This document shows positions 23,761 to 35,290 of a DNA stretch of 64,000 nt, piece after piece; position 1 is the first letter of the stretch, and each line of letters opens with the position of its first letter. The position numbers and the translations under genes were made by a program. Location of the stretch: NCBI GenBank assembly GCA_964036665.1, contig OZ038527.1, positions 17,134,221 through 17,198,220 on the forward strand. Reading direction: 5' to 3'. Below the pieces are notes generated by a model. That model was given only the letters and a program-made list of their open reading frames with translations, had not been told where the DNA came from and ran no database searches. The DNA comes from Gordius sp. MW1. Taxonomy: Eukaryota > Nematomorpha > Gordioida > Gordea > Gordiidae.

Positions 23761-24913
23761 ATGAAAGGAAAATGTACCCACCCCATCCTTCGGAAAATTC
23801 AAAACACGGTACCCCTATTCCCGACCGAAAAACAATTTTGGTAAAAAAGCGAATTCTCACCCACTATTACGCTGATTATTATAAAACTGATCCTTTCTCT
23901 AATTAACAAGGAGACGAAGGAAAAAAACTTTCCTATTAAACCCAAAAAAACAAGACAAGACAAGGCATTCAAGAATATGAAACCCACCAAAAACCAAAAC
24001 TTTTCAAATATAAATATGTTTAAAGCCAACCCTCATTAATTCGCACCACCTAGAATTTAGCAACCAAAAATATAAAAATGTAACACACTTACTTTTAATC
24101 TATTTATTTACGTATTATAAATTATTTAAAATATTTGAGCTTTAGCTGGGAAAATTAAAAAAATACAATTGTTACGTTTTAAAATAAAAATTACCCCCTC
24201 CCCCCATCGCGATTTCTTTTACTATTATTTGCAAAAAGATAAAATCGTAATGCGAAATTTTGATAGTGCTATTGCTCGATACATATAGAGCTGGGACTAT
24301 AAGTCCGTTAGCCATGAAATACCCTTTTATCGATTACACGTAAATTAGTCGATCCGTGGGCAAAGGGAAAAAGCTGTCACAAGAAGACAGGCTAAAAAAA
24401 TTCTCTCAATTTTTTGCTAAATTTTATAAAATGGTTGAAAATTATGAAGGCTAAACAAATGATCCAATTGTAGGTCGTACCTAGAGAATGTTCTGACTTT
24501 TATTATAAAAGATAAATTAGATCACCGCCTCGACATTTAAATTAAAGGAAGTTCATTTAAAACACTGATTACATATTACTCCTAGACCTTGGTCGGAACT
24601 TAAGGACATCATGTTTTTGAATTCTCAATAAAGGGGGAGGTGTGGTGTATTCCCCCCCCCCCATCACGATAAATAATAATCTCACGGGCACTCACGCGCG
24701 TCGTAATTTTTTTTAAATCTTACCCTTTCTTCTACTTTTTGCTAATTAACGATTTATATTGCTTTTTGAGTTTTGTATAGTTGAAAGACCGGAGAAAACT
24801 GGTATGAACCGAGAGGCGCACTACTGCGTGTACTTTGGTATTAATAAAACTCATATAATTTCAGGTTAAATAAAAAATTGGTAATTTAATAATTGTCGTT
24901 TTTTGATACCGAG
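23761..24913. other. No recognised feature
   Basis: AT-rich stretch with a few C-runs and one medium minus-strand frame (23799-24029) of low-complexity, hydrophobic composition; no support for a gene. Confidence 0.45.
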
Positions 24914-26021
24914 ATCTAAAATAAAATATTTGTTTGGGCTAATTCGCCTATTATTAGTGCACATTATTCGCGGATCAGACGTGATTTTAAATAGAATTAT
25001 TACGAAGTTATAACCTGACAATCATGTCATATATACTAGAGAACTGCAAAGTCATTTTTTTCAACCGGAACACGACCCGACCCTTTTAAAATTTTTAACC
25101 CGGACCCGACCCAAAAGTATTTTAAATTTTTCAACCCGAACCCGACCCAAAAGCATTTAAAAATTTTCAACCCGAACCCGACCCGAAAGTGTTAAATTTT
25201 TTAACCGAATCCCTTCCAAACATGTTTTAAATTTTAATATCCAACGCATGTTTTAAATTTTAATATCCAACGCGACCGCAAGAGTAAGAAAAATTGCTGT
25301 GTGCATGGGCGTAGCCAGGAGGTGGTGGAAGGGGCAACTGCCCCCTCTCAATTTAAAAAAATCTTAGATATTTATCAAATTATGGCTAAAATTAAAAAAA
25401 TGGACATTTTGCCCCTCTAGTGTTTCGATCTCGTCTCGGTCTATAAAAAATCTCGGTCCCGTCTCGACGAGAATTCTCGTCTCGTTTCAACTTTAAAAAA
25501 AAATATACGGAATAAAAATTTCTCCTATTTTATTAAATTTTATTGCTCTAGCAAATTATAAGATTTGTATCAAATTCACTGTGTCTGTCAACTATAAATA
25601 GACTTAGAAAATTATAAGTTCGCTTATAGTTGACTTAGTTGCATAATTGAGCAAATTGAGACCCTTTATTAACCCTTGCTAAAGCTTCAAAGTAGACCTT
25701 AACATATTTATAGCAAACGTTTAAGTCCATTGATATCACCATCATAAATTATATCTCATAGTGTTTATTGCATGTATACTATAGCGCTATAAACCAAAGT
25801 GCGAGTGACTTTTAATGATATTGTTATTATTTCGAATTGATAACTAATTGTACAAATTAAAACGTTTTAAAAACAACAATAAAAGCAGCTATATTATAGG
25901 ATTAAGAACATAAAGGTTTAAACTTTAAATTATAGTGCACGTATTTAAATGTATGACAAAAATGAATATAATTAAATTATATTCCAAATAATTACCTTAC
26001 AATTCTAAATAACTTTGTTAT

Positions 26022-27865
26022 TGTGGTATTCGTCTTACTTGTCCGATCTTTCTACTTCTATCTTACTTTATCCTGGGAGACGAACAGAGGTGTTATTGTT
26101 ATGGTAAATATCGTTGTTGTGAGTGTCAATGGGGGAGCTATCACTATTGTTGTTGTGAAGAAACGAGGTATATAAAGAAGACTCTCACTCATTCTCACAC
26201 TTATCCGCTTACACTCTCTCCCACCCATTCACCCATTTTAACTTTGCCATTTCTCACCCGATACTCCACTCTTTTTACATTGAATTGTAAATTACATTCT
26301 TGGTGTTTGTAATAGTATCCGATAACGGTACTGCCTTTACTAGCGCAGAGTTTAAGGTGTTTTGGGGGTATACACCATTTGTTAAAACCTCCTTATCACC
26401 CAAGTTCTAACGGGTTGGCGGAGCGACATGTTGCGATCGTTAAAAAATGGTTGAAAATGAGAGGGTAGAGAAGGACGGCATAGGGATGTATAGGTTATTA
26501 CATAATGCGTCCGCTCGCTTTCCGTGTCGCGCTCCTGTTAGTCAAATATTTTTAAATAGATTACCTCGCGTACCGATTGATGTGTGGGTGGACACCGGTT
26601 TAACAACTAGCGAGTCCGCTCCCAGTCGGTATGATGTTGGTAATTTAATTTAGGCTCGCGTGTATCGTGGAACCGAGCGGTGGTTAAAAGCTGTGATGAA
26701 ATCCCACGTGGGCTCAAAAGCCTACGAGGTTGAGTTTACGGGCTCTAATAACCGCACGGTTAGGCACGAGGAGCAATTACGTATGCGATGTTAACGGATT
26801 ATCTTTGATATGCGATAATATGTATATTTATTATTTTGCATTAGATGGACATCATCGCGTCTTGGTGCCGTTTCAGGGTAGTGGAAATAATCGAACCGCT
26901 TTACACCCTGACGGACCTATATGTGTCGTTCGTGGTAGGCCAGGACGGTATCCCGCATATCGTGAGCTTCCACTAACGGAGATATTCCCAGGGCGGTGCC
27001 CCCCAGCCCGGGAATAGAGAACGAGGTGGTAGAATCAGTCGAGGAGGACGCGCTGGAAAGCATCGGTACCTCGACTGCTGGGGTTCAGAGGAATCCCAGG
27101 GAAGTCCTTCCGCCTGTTCGAAGGGGCACGGTAATTGCCCCGACGGCGGCGAGCGGAGGGCGACACAGGTCTGCCCGAAGGTGGTGTAGTTGTGTCAACG
27201 TCGGCATCGAAGGGCCGCGTGTGAGGGTACAACAGTGACACCGCCGGGGATGCCTAGTGTCCCGTTAATAGAGTCTGTAAACGCCGGCGTGGGGGAGGCT
27301 GCTGTCAGTGTAGCGATGCACCTCGACCCACCCGAGGTCGTGAATACGGACACAGTACTGGCGCCGATGGCAACAGTAACGCTATTAGAGTATGATCAGG
27401 CAGTAAGAGAATCAAAGCGAGGGAGTCAGCCAGACGGCAATAATGGGTAGCAAGTGCGAACCCAATGACGTCTATCGGGGAGGCCGTTCCCGTACTTTTA
27501 CGGCCCGCTATATTTTTTTTTGACTCCCCGCCCCCGTTCTCTTTGGGGTCTTTCCTAAAGGGGATGGTGTGGTATTCGTCTTACTTGTCCGATCTTTCTA
27601 CTATTTATCTTACTTTATCCTAGGAGACGAACAGAGGTGTTGTTATTATGGTGAATATCGTTGTTGTGAGTGTCAATGGGGGAGCTATCACTATTGTTGT
27701 TGTGAAGAAACGTGATATATAAAGAAGACTCTCACATTCTCACACTTATCCGCTTACACTCTCTCCCACCCATTCACCCATTTTAACTTTGCCATTTCTC
27801 ACCCGCTACTCCACTCTTTTTACATTGAATTGTAAATTACATTCTTGGTGTTTATAATAGTATCC
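26022..27865 (+). mobile_element. Ty3/gypsy-type LTR retrotransposon, internally deleted
   Basis: Two direct repeats of about 298 bp, 26022-26320 and 27568-27865, differ at only a few positions. Both start TGTGGTATTCGTC and contain a TATA-like stretch (tatataaagaagactctc). A purine run (aaaggggatgg) precedes the right one, as expected of a polypurine tract. The interior begins abruptly in the integrase gene: gag, protease, reverse transcriptase and the start of integrase are missing. The deletion joint shares the bases gtatcc with the LTR end, suggesting a microhomology deletion. Confidence 0.88.
26315..27450 (+). pseudogene. Remnant of gypsy integrase and downstream region
   Basis: Frames show SDNGTAFTS (second catalytic Asp region), then in another frame YHPSSNGLAERHVAIVK (the Glu region), then a C-terminal stretch VYRGTERWLKAVMKSHVG and RHEEQLRMRC before a stop at about 26791. 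At least one frameshift near 26375 breaks it. The higher-GC DNA that follows (about 26800-27450) has several overlapping frames rich in Pro, Arg and Val and no recognised domain; it is probably the retrotransposon's 3' extension. Confidence 0.75.
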
Positions 27866-28488
27866 TTTTTTATCATTGCCTCATTTTGGCTTATATCTTT
27901 ACAATTATCGGATTTATATGTAAGTATATTTTGTGTAATAAAGTTTTATAATTGAAGCTCTGATCAATAAATATCTTATGATAGTATAGTAGTAGATCGT
28001 AATTACAAGTTTCAATATTATTTAGTAGTTTTATACTTTACCTTTTTCCGATTTTAATCTTGGAATTGTTCAATAGTAATAATAACTAGTTTAGATTTGA
28101 AGTTATTATAGTTATTTATTGAATACAGTATAGGTTCATGTAATTTTATATTGCACAATTATAGTAAATTTGAATGCACTTAAGTGAAGCATAAAAACTT
28201 TTAAAAAAACTCATGATTTAAGATTTAATCTATTACGGTGTCATTAAATACTCGATTGTACTGTTGAAATCGTTAGGCGGGTGCTCATAATTCTCGAGCC
28301 ACCTTAGCTTAACCTGTATAATTATTCAAACTGATTGACCACCAATTTATAATTACCGCATCATGCAGGATGAATAACTGCGAAATACAAATATGCTTTA
28401 GTAATATTTACTATTCCAGCAGCATTAATATTTACGACACTTAGGAATTTTTTAAATATCAAATATATTCCATACATATTCATTTACA

Positions 28489-28677
28489 CATGGGCGTAGC
28501 CAGGGGGGGGGGGGGATGGGGGGCGCCTGCCCCCCCCCCCCCCCCAAATTACGAAAAAAAAAATTTTAATGCAAAAACCTTTAAAAATATAAAAATTTTA
28601 TATTTTGCCCCCCTCTAATTGAACTTTTAAACGTTTTGCCCGCCCCCCTTTTAATCCAAAACCTGGCTACGCCCATG
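28489..28677. mobile_element. MITE of the 'gggcgtagcc' family
   Basis: Ends CATGGGCGTAGCCAGG and CCTGGCTACGCCCATG are inverted repeats; long G-runs and C-runs lie just inside. Flanks catttaca (28481-28488) and gatttaca (28678-28685) match at 7 of 8 positions, so this family behaves like hAT. It lies inside the 25418-28914 element. Confidence 0.82.
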
Positions 28678-29075
28678 GATTTACACTTAATACCTACATG
28701 CAAATTAAAATACACAATAATTTACTAAAATCTAACGATCAATAAAAAGTCGAGATCTCGCAGAAAAAATCTCGTATCGTCTCGTCCCGACATCAAAATT
28801 CTCGTCTCGATCTCAACTCCATTTTTCAAATTCTCGTCTAATCTCGTCTCGTCTCGGTTTTTCGAGACGAGATGAGACGATACCGAGATTTTTCTCGGTT
28901 TTTCCGCATCACTATGCCCCTCCCTTAATCATTATTGCCCCCTCTAATTTCAATTTCCTGGCTACTCCCATGAGGGTGTTTAAAATTTAATCAACAAATT
29001 AAAGTGCGATTTACAAAACTAATTAATTTTACAGATTTTGATTACTAAATTTATTTTCATGATTTATTATAGATA

Positions 29076-30401
29076 TCTTATATATAAAAATGAAACTATG
29101 TATGTATGTATATATATATATATGCCGCCACAAATTTTGGAGAACTACCAGACCGATTTGGCTCAAAATTTCACAGTTTATTCCCCAAACTCCGGAGCAT
29201 GTTTTAAGATTTGTTCGAGCCAAATCGGTCCAGTAGTTTTCGAGAACGGTTTAGTGCCTGATTCTCAACTTTTGTAAAAACTACCAGATCGATTCGGCTC
29301 AAAATTTCACAGTTTATTCCTGACACTCCGGAGCATGTTTTAAGATTTGTTTGAGCCAAATCGGTTCATTAGTTTTCGAGAACGGTTAACGGTGACAACA
29401 TAAAATTTATCAATTAAACCTGAAATAAATAAAAAAAAATTTCATTCTTGGATAATTTTAATTCTTTTTTCCATGGCTTAAAAGGTAATTATGAGATTGT
29501 ATATATATTTTTTAAAAAGATTTCTAACGTCAGTTTTTTATATGTTCAAACTTAATTTTCAATTTTCAGTTTAAAGTTACATACTATGATACATCGATCT
29601 TAGCTTTCCCTGGTACACTATCGCGTCTCTAAACCTAACAAGGGGCTTCGAGAATGTAAAAGCTACAAGTTTAAAAATTTCTAGAATAAATATATTCTCT
29701 ACACTTATTTGATTAGCGTTAAAATTAATAAGTTTTACAATACCCAATTAATATAATTGAAAATATTTCTAATTATCAAATATGAAATTAACGTGTAAAG
29801 GCCTTTAATCAAGGTAAATTTTTTTAAATTCCAATAACAGAGCAATTAATAGATTTTTAATATATTTTGTAGTTTCAACGATGAATTTTTAATATTATTA
29901 CATGTTTAATTGTTTCTACATGTCACCTTGCATAATGGTCAAAATATTTTTAATGTATTTTGTAGTTCTAAAGATGAAGTCTTAATATTATTGCATGTTT
30001 ATTTAATTTTTTTGTTTAAAGAATTTTTAAGGTTAATATACAAATTACGGATTCATTTTCATCGTTTATGTAAGTGTCTAAAAATGTATAAAATCAACAA
30101 ATCCTCTAAATTATTTTTATCCAGATCTTCCAATCGAAGGACGGTGGGGTGGAGAGGAGGGTTGGCGGGTTATAAACGGATCAGGGATTTGTTTTAGTTA
30201 AGTATATTAACACATTATTTAATTATGTTTAATTATGTTGTTATAAATATGATAATTTTAAATTTATATTTTGGAAATTGCTGGCCAGCATTCCATTTAT
30301 TATTTAACATTATAAGATCCTGACTTGAAATTAGAAGATGTTATAAAATACATAACTAACGAATGTATATATAGCAAAACAACGTTTGCCGGGTCAGCTA
30401 G
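29076..30401 (+). mobile_element. Non-autonomous Helitron
   Basis: Starts TCTTATATATAAAAATGAA directly after an A and ends GCCGGGTCAGCTAG directly before a T: the A|TC...CTAG|T arrangement of Helitrons, without a target duplication. A short stem (GCAAA...TTTGC) lies about 15 bases before the CTAG. Inside, a unit of about 135 bp is duplicated in tandem (29141-29250 and 29280-29388, 'gctcaaaatttcacagttta'), and a second shorter duplication lies at about 29865 and 29950. No Rep/helicase sequence is present. Confidence 0.85.
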
Positions 30402-30539
30402 TATATATATATATGATAGCATACAGTATCAGGTCACATTCAATTTGAAATATAGAGTTTTGCAAATGAATCATTTCATTAATTTAAACATAATCTTATT
30501 TGTTTTATGAATATATATTGAGAACAAAATATTGTGCTT

Positions 30540-31500
30540 AGTATTTAGTTCAATGTTTGCTCAGTAGAATAATCAATTGCACATTAGAATAATTAAATGC
30601 TCATTAAAATATTCAAATGATTAGTAAATAATTTAATGTTCAGTAATTTAATTATTTACTCAGTAATTAATTCATTTGTTCAGTTATTATTTCTATGCTG
30701 CTAAGTAAAATTTTGCTCAGTAACTGACATTAATAAATTTTACCTCTTTCTCACCTGGGGGAGGAAGTGATTTGCCCCCCCCCCCTTATATTTTACCCTA
30801 TTCCTCACCAGGGAGAGGGAGGGGGTGGTTTGACCCCCCCCCCCCAATTTTACCCCCTTTCTCACAAAGGGGGGGGGGCAAATTACCCCTCTCCCCCGGT
30901 TGAGAAAAAGGGTAAAAAAAGGGGAGGGGACAAATCACCCCCCCCCCCCCCCGGTGAGAAAAAGGGTAAAGGGGGGTAGGGGGCAAATCATCCCCCCCCT
31001 GGTTAGAAAGAGGGTAAAAAATAAGGGAGGGGGGGGGGGTGAAAAAAGGGGGGGGGGAGTCAAATCACCTACCTCCCTCCAGGTGAGAAAAAGGGTAAAA
31101 AAGAAGGGGGTAGGCAAATTACCCTTCTCCCCCCTGGTTAGAAAAATGGTACAAAAGAAGGGGGGGGGTGAAAAAGGGGGGAGGGGATCAAATCACCTCC
31201 CTCCCCCAGATGAGAAAAGGGGTAAAAAAGAACGCGGGGGGGGCAAATCACACCCCTCCACTCTGGTGAGAAAGAGGGTAAAAAATAAGGGGGGGGACCA
31301 ACGGGACAAAAACACAATTAAAATATTATTCATAAAATATAAGCGCAAAATAAATTAAAACCACAAATTATAAATTTATAATACTGAGCATTTTAGCAAA
31401 AATACTGAGCAATTTTGAATTTTTAACTGGGCACTTTAATAAAATACTGAGCACATTTTACTGAGCAATTCTTAATTTATTACTGAGCATTTAAATAACA
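30540..31500. mobile_element. Foldback-like structure with G/C-run minisatellite core
   Basis: The left flank carries tgctcagta/tgttcagta units and the right flank the reverse complement tactgagca, so the outer arms are inverted relative to one another. The core (about 30740-31310) is a minisatellite with a unit of about 55-65 bp: 'ggtgagaaaaagggtaaaa', a G-run, 'caaatca', a C-run. Its orientation flips near 30880. The arrangement parallels the TGCTAAGTA foldback element at 44277-45770. Open frames here (30767-31358) are translated repeats, not genes. Confidence 0.65.
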
Positions 31501-32734
31501 TCCATATATATTTATGTTTAAATTAATAATGAATTACCACTTCACACTATTTAAATACAATTTAAAAATATTATTTTTTGATATATTTTACTTTTCACGA
31601 TTAAAATTTAAATTTGCCAATCAGATTTAAAAAAAACAAAATGAATTTAAATTAACTTAAAGAATGATCTTCAATTATAAATTTCGATATTAATTAATAA
31701 ATATTATACATAAAAAAAAAAAAAAATTATATTAAAGAAAATTGTATTTCAAAAATAAGATAATGTTTAAATTTATTTAAGGATTCATTATACATAATAG
31801 CATTATTTTTTACGATATGTCCCGTGTATTCTGCAATGTAAGATTCATAATCCTTGACCCGACACTTTAAATCCAACCCGACCCGACCCGAAAGCATATT
31901 AAAATTTTAAACCCGAACCATACCCGAAAGCATTTTAAAATTTTAAACCCGAACCCGACACAAATACATTTCAAAATTTTTGACCGAACCCGATCAGATA
32001 TCGGGTCCGGGTCGGGTCTCAGGTCACCCGTGCAATTCTCTAATATTTACCAAGTACTATATTTGTGGAATATTCAAAAATTACTCTAGTGTCTAGTCAT
32101 TGACACATCTAGTAAATTATCTTAAACATTTATTCACGCCAGTAATTAAATTATTTTAAACATTTTATTCACTTACTTTAAACATTTTATTCCCACCACT
32201 AATTAGATTACTTTAAAACATTTATACAAAAAATTAATAGGCAACATACAACATAAACTTTAAAAAGTAAATATGTCACAAATAATCAAGGACATATTAA
32301 TGTAAAAACTGTGAAGAAAGTTTGTTTAAAATATAGCGCCATCTATATTTTGTATAAAATTGATATATTAAGGTTCGCTCATTTTAAACTCGTGAGGAAG
32401 GTAAATTGACTGTTTGAAATACATTAGTTGTCGTCTTCAAAATGAAGGAAAATTTGACACAGGGTTTCGGGTTAGAACCCCCCCCCCCCCCCTTGGACAA
32501 AAAAATTGAATTTATTTTTAATAATACGGAAAAATACAATGATATTAATAGGAGTCTTGAATGTTGCGCATATAAAAAATAATAAATAATCTTAATTAAT
32601 TTGATATTTAATTTTAGATGAAATCTACTAATTCTAACACTACTTATAAAAAAATTTCTGTCCCAAGTGCGTGTTTTCTAATAGGAAGAAGTTTAATTCT
32701 TAATTATTTCTTAACAAATTATCTCAACATCTAA

Positions 32735-33182
32735 AATAAACAAGGAAGATGCTAATACAAGTCAAATTTTAATAAAGGTAATTAATATTTATTTTTCTAA
32801 GTATTTAACACGGGTATTTAACTTACATTAATTCTTTGTATATAGAGATTGCAGGTATACTACTAGAGAAGAGTATAATAAGAAAATACCACTAAATTAG
32901 TACTCAATTTAAATGATAATTTTATAATGCGTTTTAATCATTTTATTCATGCATGCTTCATTTGTAAACATCAAAATTCAATTAAAAATTAATATTCCTC
33001 ATGGTTAAGTAAATTTATTTTTTAAATGTTAACTTTTTAATGATCTTGATGTAGCTAACTTTATAAAAGCATACAACTGGCACCGCCAAAACCTGGCTTG
33101 GATGGGCTTTTTGTTATAAATTACGGGCCGGGCTTGGACGAACGTTATGGTAATAAAGCGAGCACGGGACGGGCCTAGCTAT
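32735..33182 (+). repeat. Dispersed repeat, copy 2 (GGCCGGGC-tailed)
   Basis: Aligns with 5076-5600: gaagatgctaatacaagtca, then ttctttgtatatagagattg, ttaatattcctcatggttaa, and a terminal GC-rich tail with gatgggctttttgttataaa and cgggccgggc. Ends were not resolved. Confidence 0.6.
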
Positions 33183-33487
33183 TAGTAGGGGCAAAAATTT
33201 TTTATTTTAATATATAAGAATGTTGTTTTTATGATGTTAATCAAATTTTATTAATAAAACTTACAGTATAAATAAATCTATAATAATATTTGTTCGTTAA
33301 TCAGTGGCGTAGCTAGCCCAAGAGCAAAAACCGGGCCCCATGGCCCCCCCCTTAAGCGAAAAGGCCCCTTAAGCCATTTTTTTATCTTAATTAAAAAACA
33401 ATATAAAGATTATAATTATTATTTCTGAATAAAAGCTTTAATTATAATATTGCAAATAAATAAAGATGCTGTATAAGACAATATAGG

Positions 33488-33685
33488 GTGAAAAATTTTA
33501 TTATTTTGATTAAAATAATTTTAACTATCCCACTAACTTCATGTTCATGCGAAATATCGTTCTCATTGCTAAAACTGATTAAAACTTATCTTCGTTCCAC
33601 AATTGGACAAAATAGGTTATCTTCCTTAGCTTTATTGAGCTTAGAACATGACTTTATAATGTTATTCCCCCGGATGATATTATAA
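33488..33685 (+). pseudogene. hAT transposase C-terminal dimerisation domain (remnant)
   Basis: The frame reads LTIPLTSCSCEISFSLLK, then IKTYLRSTIGQNRLSSLALL and a short tail to a stop. This is the hAT C-terminal dimerisation motif of the ZMYM/TTF-type transposases (pattern P-x-S/T-S-x-x-C-E-x-S-F-S-x-L-K). The rest of the transposase is missing, and the terminal inverted repeat is less than 200 bp upstream, so the body was deleted. Confidence 0.85.
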
Positions 33686-34161
33686 ATCGTTTGCAACATC
33701 ATGTAAAAGGCGTAATGAACTACTATTAAAAGACTAATTTTAATATTTAATGAAAAATTACTGGGCATTTAAACTTGTTTTAAACTCTTTAACACTTTCA
33801 AAATATATTAAAATATTATTAAATTTACGAAAATTCCATCCTGGATTCAATTTAATTCTCCATCTCACATGCTTATTGTTTAACATATCTTGCATATTTT
33901 TATGTACCACATGCACATATAAAGCCAATAGTTTCCCAAAAAATAGTTTGTACACCATTTTTTCCCCTTATCAAAAGTTTGATAAATTAATATTAATAAC
34001 CAATCTGAATTTTATACAATTGTTAACGCAGCAAAACTTTCAAGGGATAAAAATCCTAAAAAAATTCATTGTGTTTGGCTTTAAACGCTAGGTTGTTCTG
34101 TGCATCTCACATCTCTAATTTCATCTAAAATTATTAAATAAAATTTTGATTCAATTTTGAT

Positions 34162-34621
34162 CATAGACTACATAGACTGCTCATCACGGTATAAAATGTG
34201 TGTGTTTTTTCCGCCATTTTGATGAACAATACCGTCCTATATCACATAATGGCGTTTTGCGCTCTGCCGTTTTTTTCGAACAGGAGAGGTAAAGAAAAAA
34301 GGTTTTGATTCCATAAATAAGTAAGATATTACTAAATATATGATATTTTTAAAAATTTTTAATAACATTACAGTTTTTACAATTTTAATTTTTATGAAAT
34401 GTGTCAATAATAAATTTTTTAAAAATATCATATCTTAAGTAATATCTTACTTATTTATGGAATCAAAACCTTTTTTCTTTACCTCTTCTGTTCGAAAAAA
34501 ACGGCACAGCGCAAAACGCCATTATGTGATATAGGACGGTATTGTTCATCAAAATGGAGGCAAATTTCACACACAATTTGCCATATGGAATATATGACAT
34601 GAGCAGTCTATGTAGTCTATG
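34162..34621. mobile_element. 460 bp palindromic hAT-type MITE
   Basis: Each half is the reverse complement of the other over about 210 bp. Ends are CATAGACTACATAGACTGCTCAT and its complement. Flanks attttgat (34154-34161) and attttgac (34622-34629) match 7 of 8. It could fold into a near full-length hairpin. A lone related end may lie at 21184. Confidence 0.87.
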
Positions 34622-34629
34622 ATTTTGAC

Positions 34630-35290
34630 AGAATATTTTTAAGGTTCATTTAGCCGTTAAATTTATTAGTTCATTTTAAACTTTTAGGTGGTGTAAAGGG
34701 GGGGGGGGGGCCGGGGGGGGGGGGGTTATGCAAATATATCTATAATATCAAGGGGCAATAACTTCTAAATACTAACTTTAATTTCTTAATTAATTTTTTT
34801 TATATATTATGTTATAATTGCGCCTTTTGAGGATCTAACCTAAAAAAGGCTTTTAAATGTTCTCATTCTTTTCCTGGTATAAATGCTGCCTGTAAATGCT
34901 GCCAATATTGCATATGTAAAATTATAATTTTTTATATATGGCCAATTGGGGTTGTGGCAATAAAATATTTTTGCAAAAACTTTGTTGTATAGTTTTTTTT
35001 TACTATTAGCACTATTTCTTAAAATGTCAAAGATTTCTTGTCAATATCCCCCTTCCATTTTGTACCCTTACAATTCATTTATACAAAACTTATTATACCA
35101 TGTGAAATTTTCTGTATTGTTTCAACTACATCACTTTGTTTTATTTATAAAAAAATTTAATTTATTTTATACCCTATAAACATGAGGGGACATATTAGTG
35201 TGATGTTAATAGAAAAAATAGACAAAGTAGTAGCGGAATTTTAAGTTTGTCCAACGTTTATGAGGGAAAAAATTTTCAATTGCATTTGAC
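34630..35290. other. Body of the 33302-37095 element, no coding seen
   Basis: AT-rich interior with a G-run at about 34698-34727; frames are low-complexity and unconvincing. Confidence 0.45.

Larger units (their letters stand above)
25418..28914. mobile_element. hAT-type element with TCTCGTCTCGG ends
   Basis: Ends TAGTGTTTCGATCTCGTCTCGG and, inverted, TAGTGATGCGG...CTCGG are flanked by a perfect 8 bp duplication tgcccctc (25410-25417 and 28915-28922). The subterminal regions are built of 'tctcgtctcg' repeats. It holds a deleted LTR retrotransposon (26022-27865) and a MITE (28489-28677). No transposase was recognised in its own sequence. Confidence 0.85.
25304..28972. mobile_element. MITE of the 'gggcgtagcc' family split by a hAT element
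   Basis: Left part 25304-25417 (CATGGGCGTAGCCAGG, then ggggcaactgccccctctc) and right part 28923-28972 (ending CCTGGCTACTCCCATG) form one element when the 25418-28914 insertion is removed. The junction shares the sequence tgcccctc on both sides. Confidence 0.8.
25037..32042. mobile_element. hAT-type element expanded to 7 kb by nested insertions
   Basis: Ends are TAGAGAACTGC (25037) and GCAATTCTCTA (32042), each followed inward by 'acccgacccgaa' tracts. The flanks are atatatac (25029-25036) and atatttac (32043-32050), an 8 bp duplication with one mismatch. The surrounding repeat X is continuous if the element is removed (compare 23582-23760). The right arm, 31560-32042, matches 16653-17010 inverted. 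Inside lie a MITE (25304), a second hAT (25418-28914), a Helitron (29076-30401) and a foldback/minisatellite structure (about 30540-31500). No transposase belonging to the outer element was seen. Confidence 0.8.

Noticed and set aside
26730..27450. Overlapping frames after the gypsy integrase as a possible env gene
   Set aside because: No signal peptide, transmembrane segment or furin-type site can be seen; frames overlap and are compositionally biased. Treated as decayed 3' retrotransposon sequence.
30767..31358. Long overlapping frames on both strands (up to 152 codons, Pro/Gly/Lys-rich)
   Set aside because: They are translations of a minisatellite made of G-runs, C-runs and 'ggtgagaaaaaggg'; every strand and frame is open for the same reason.
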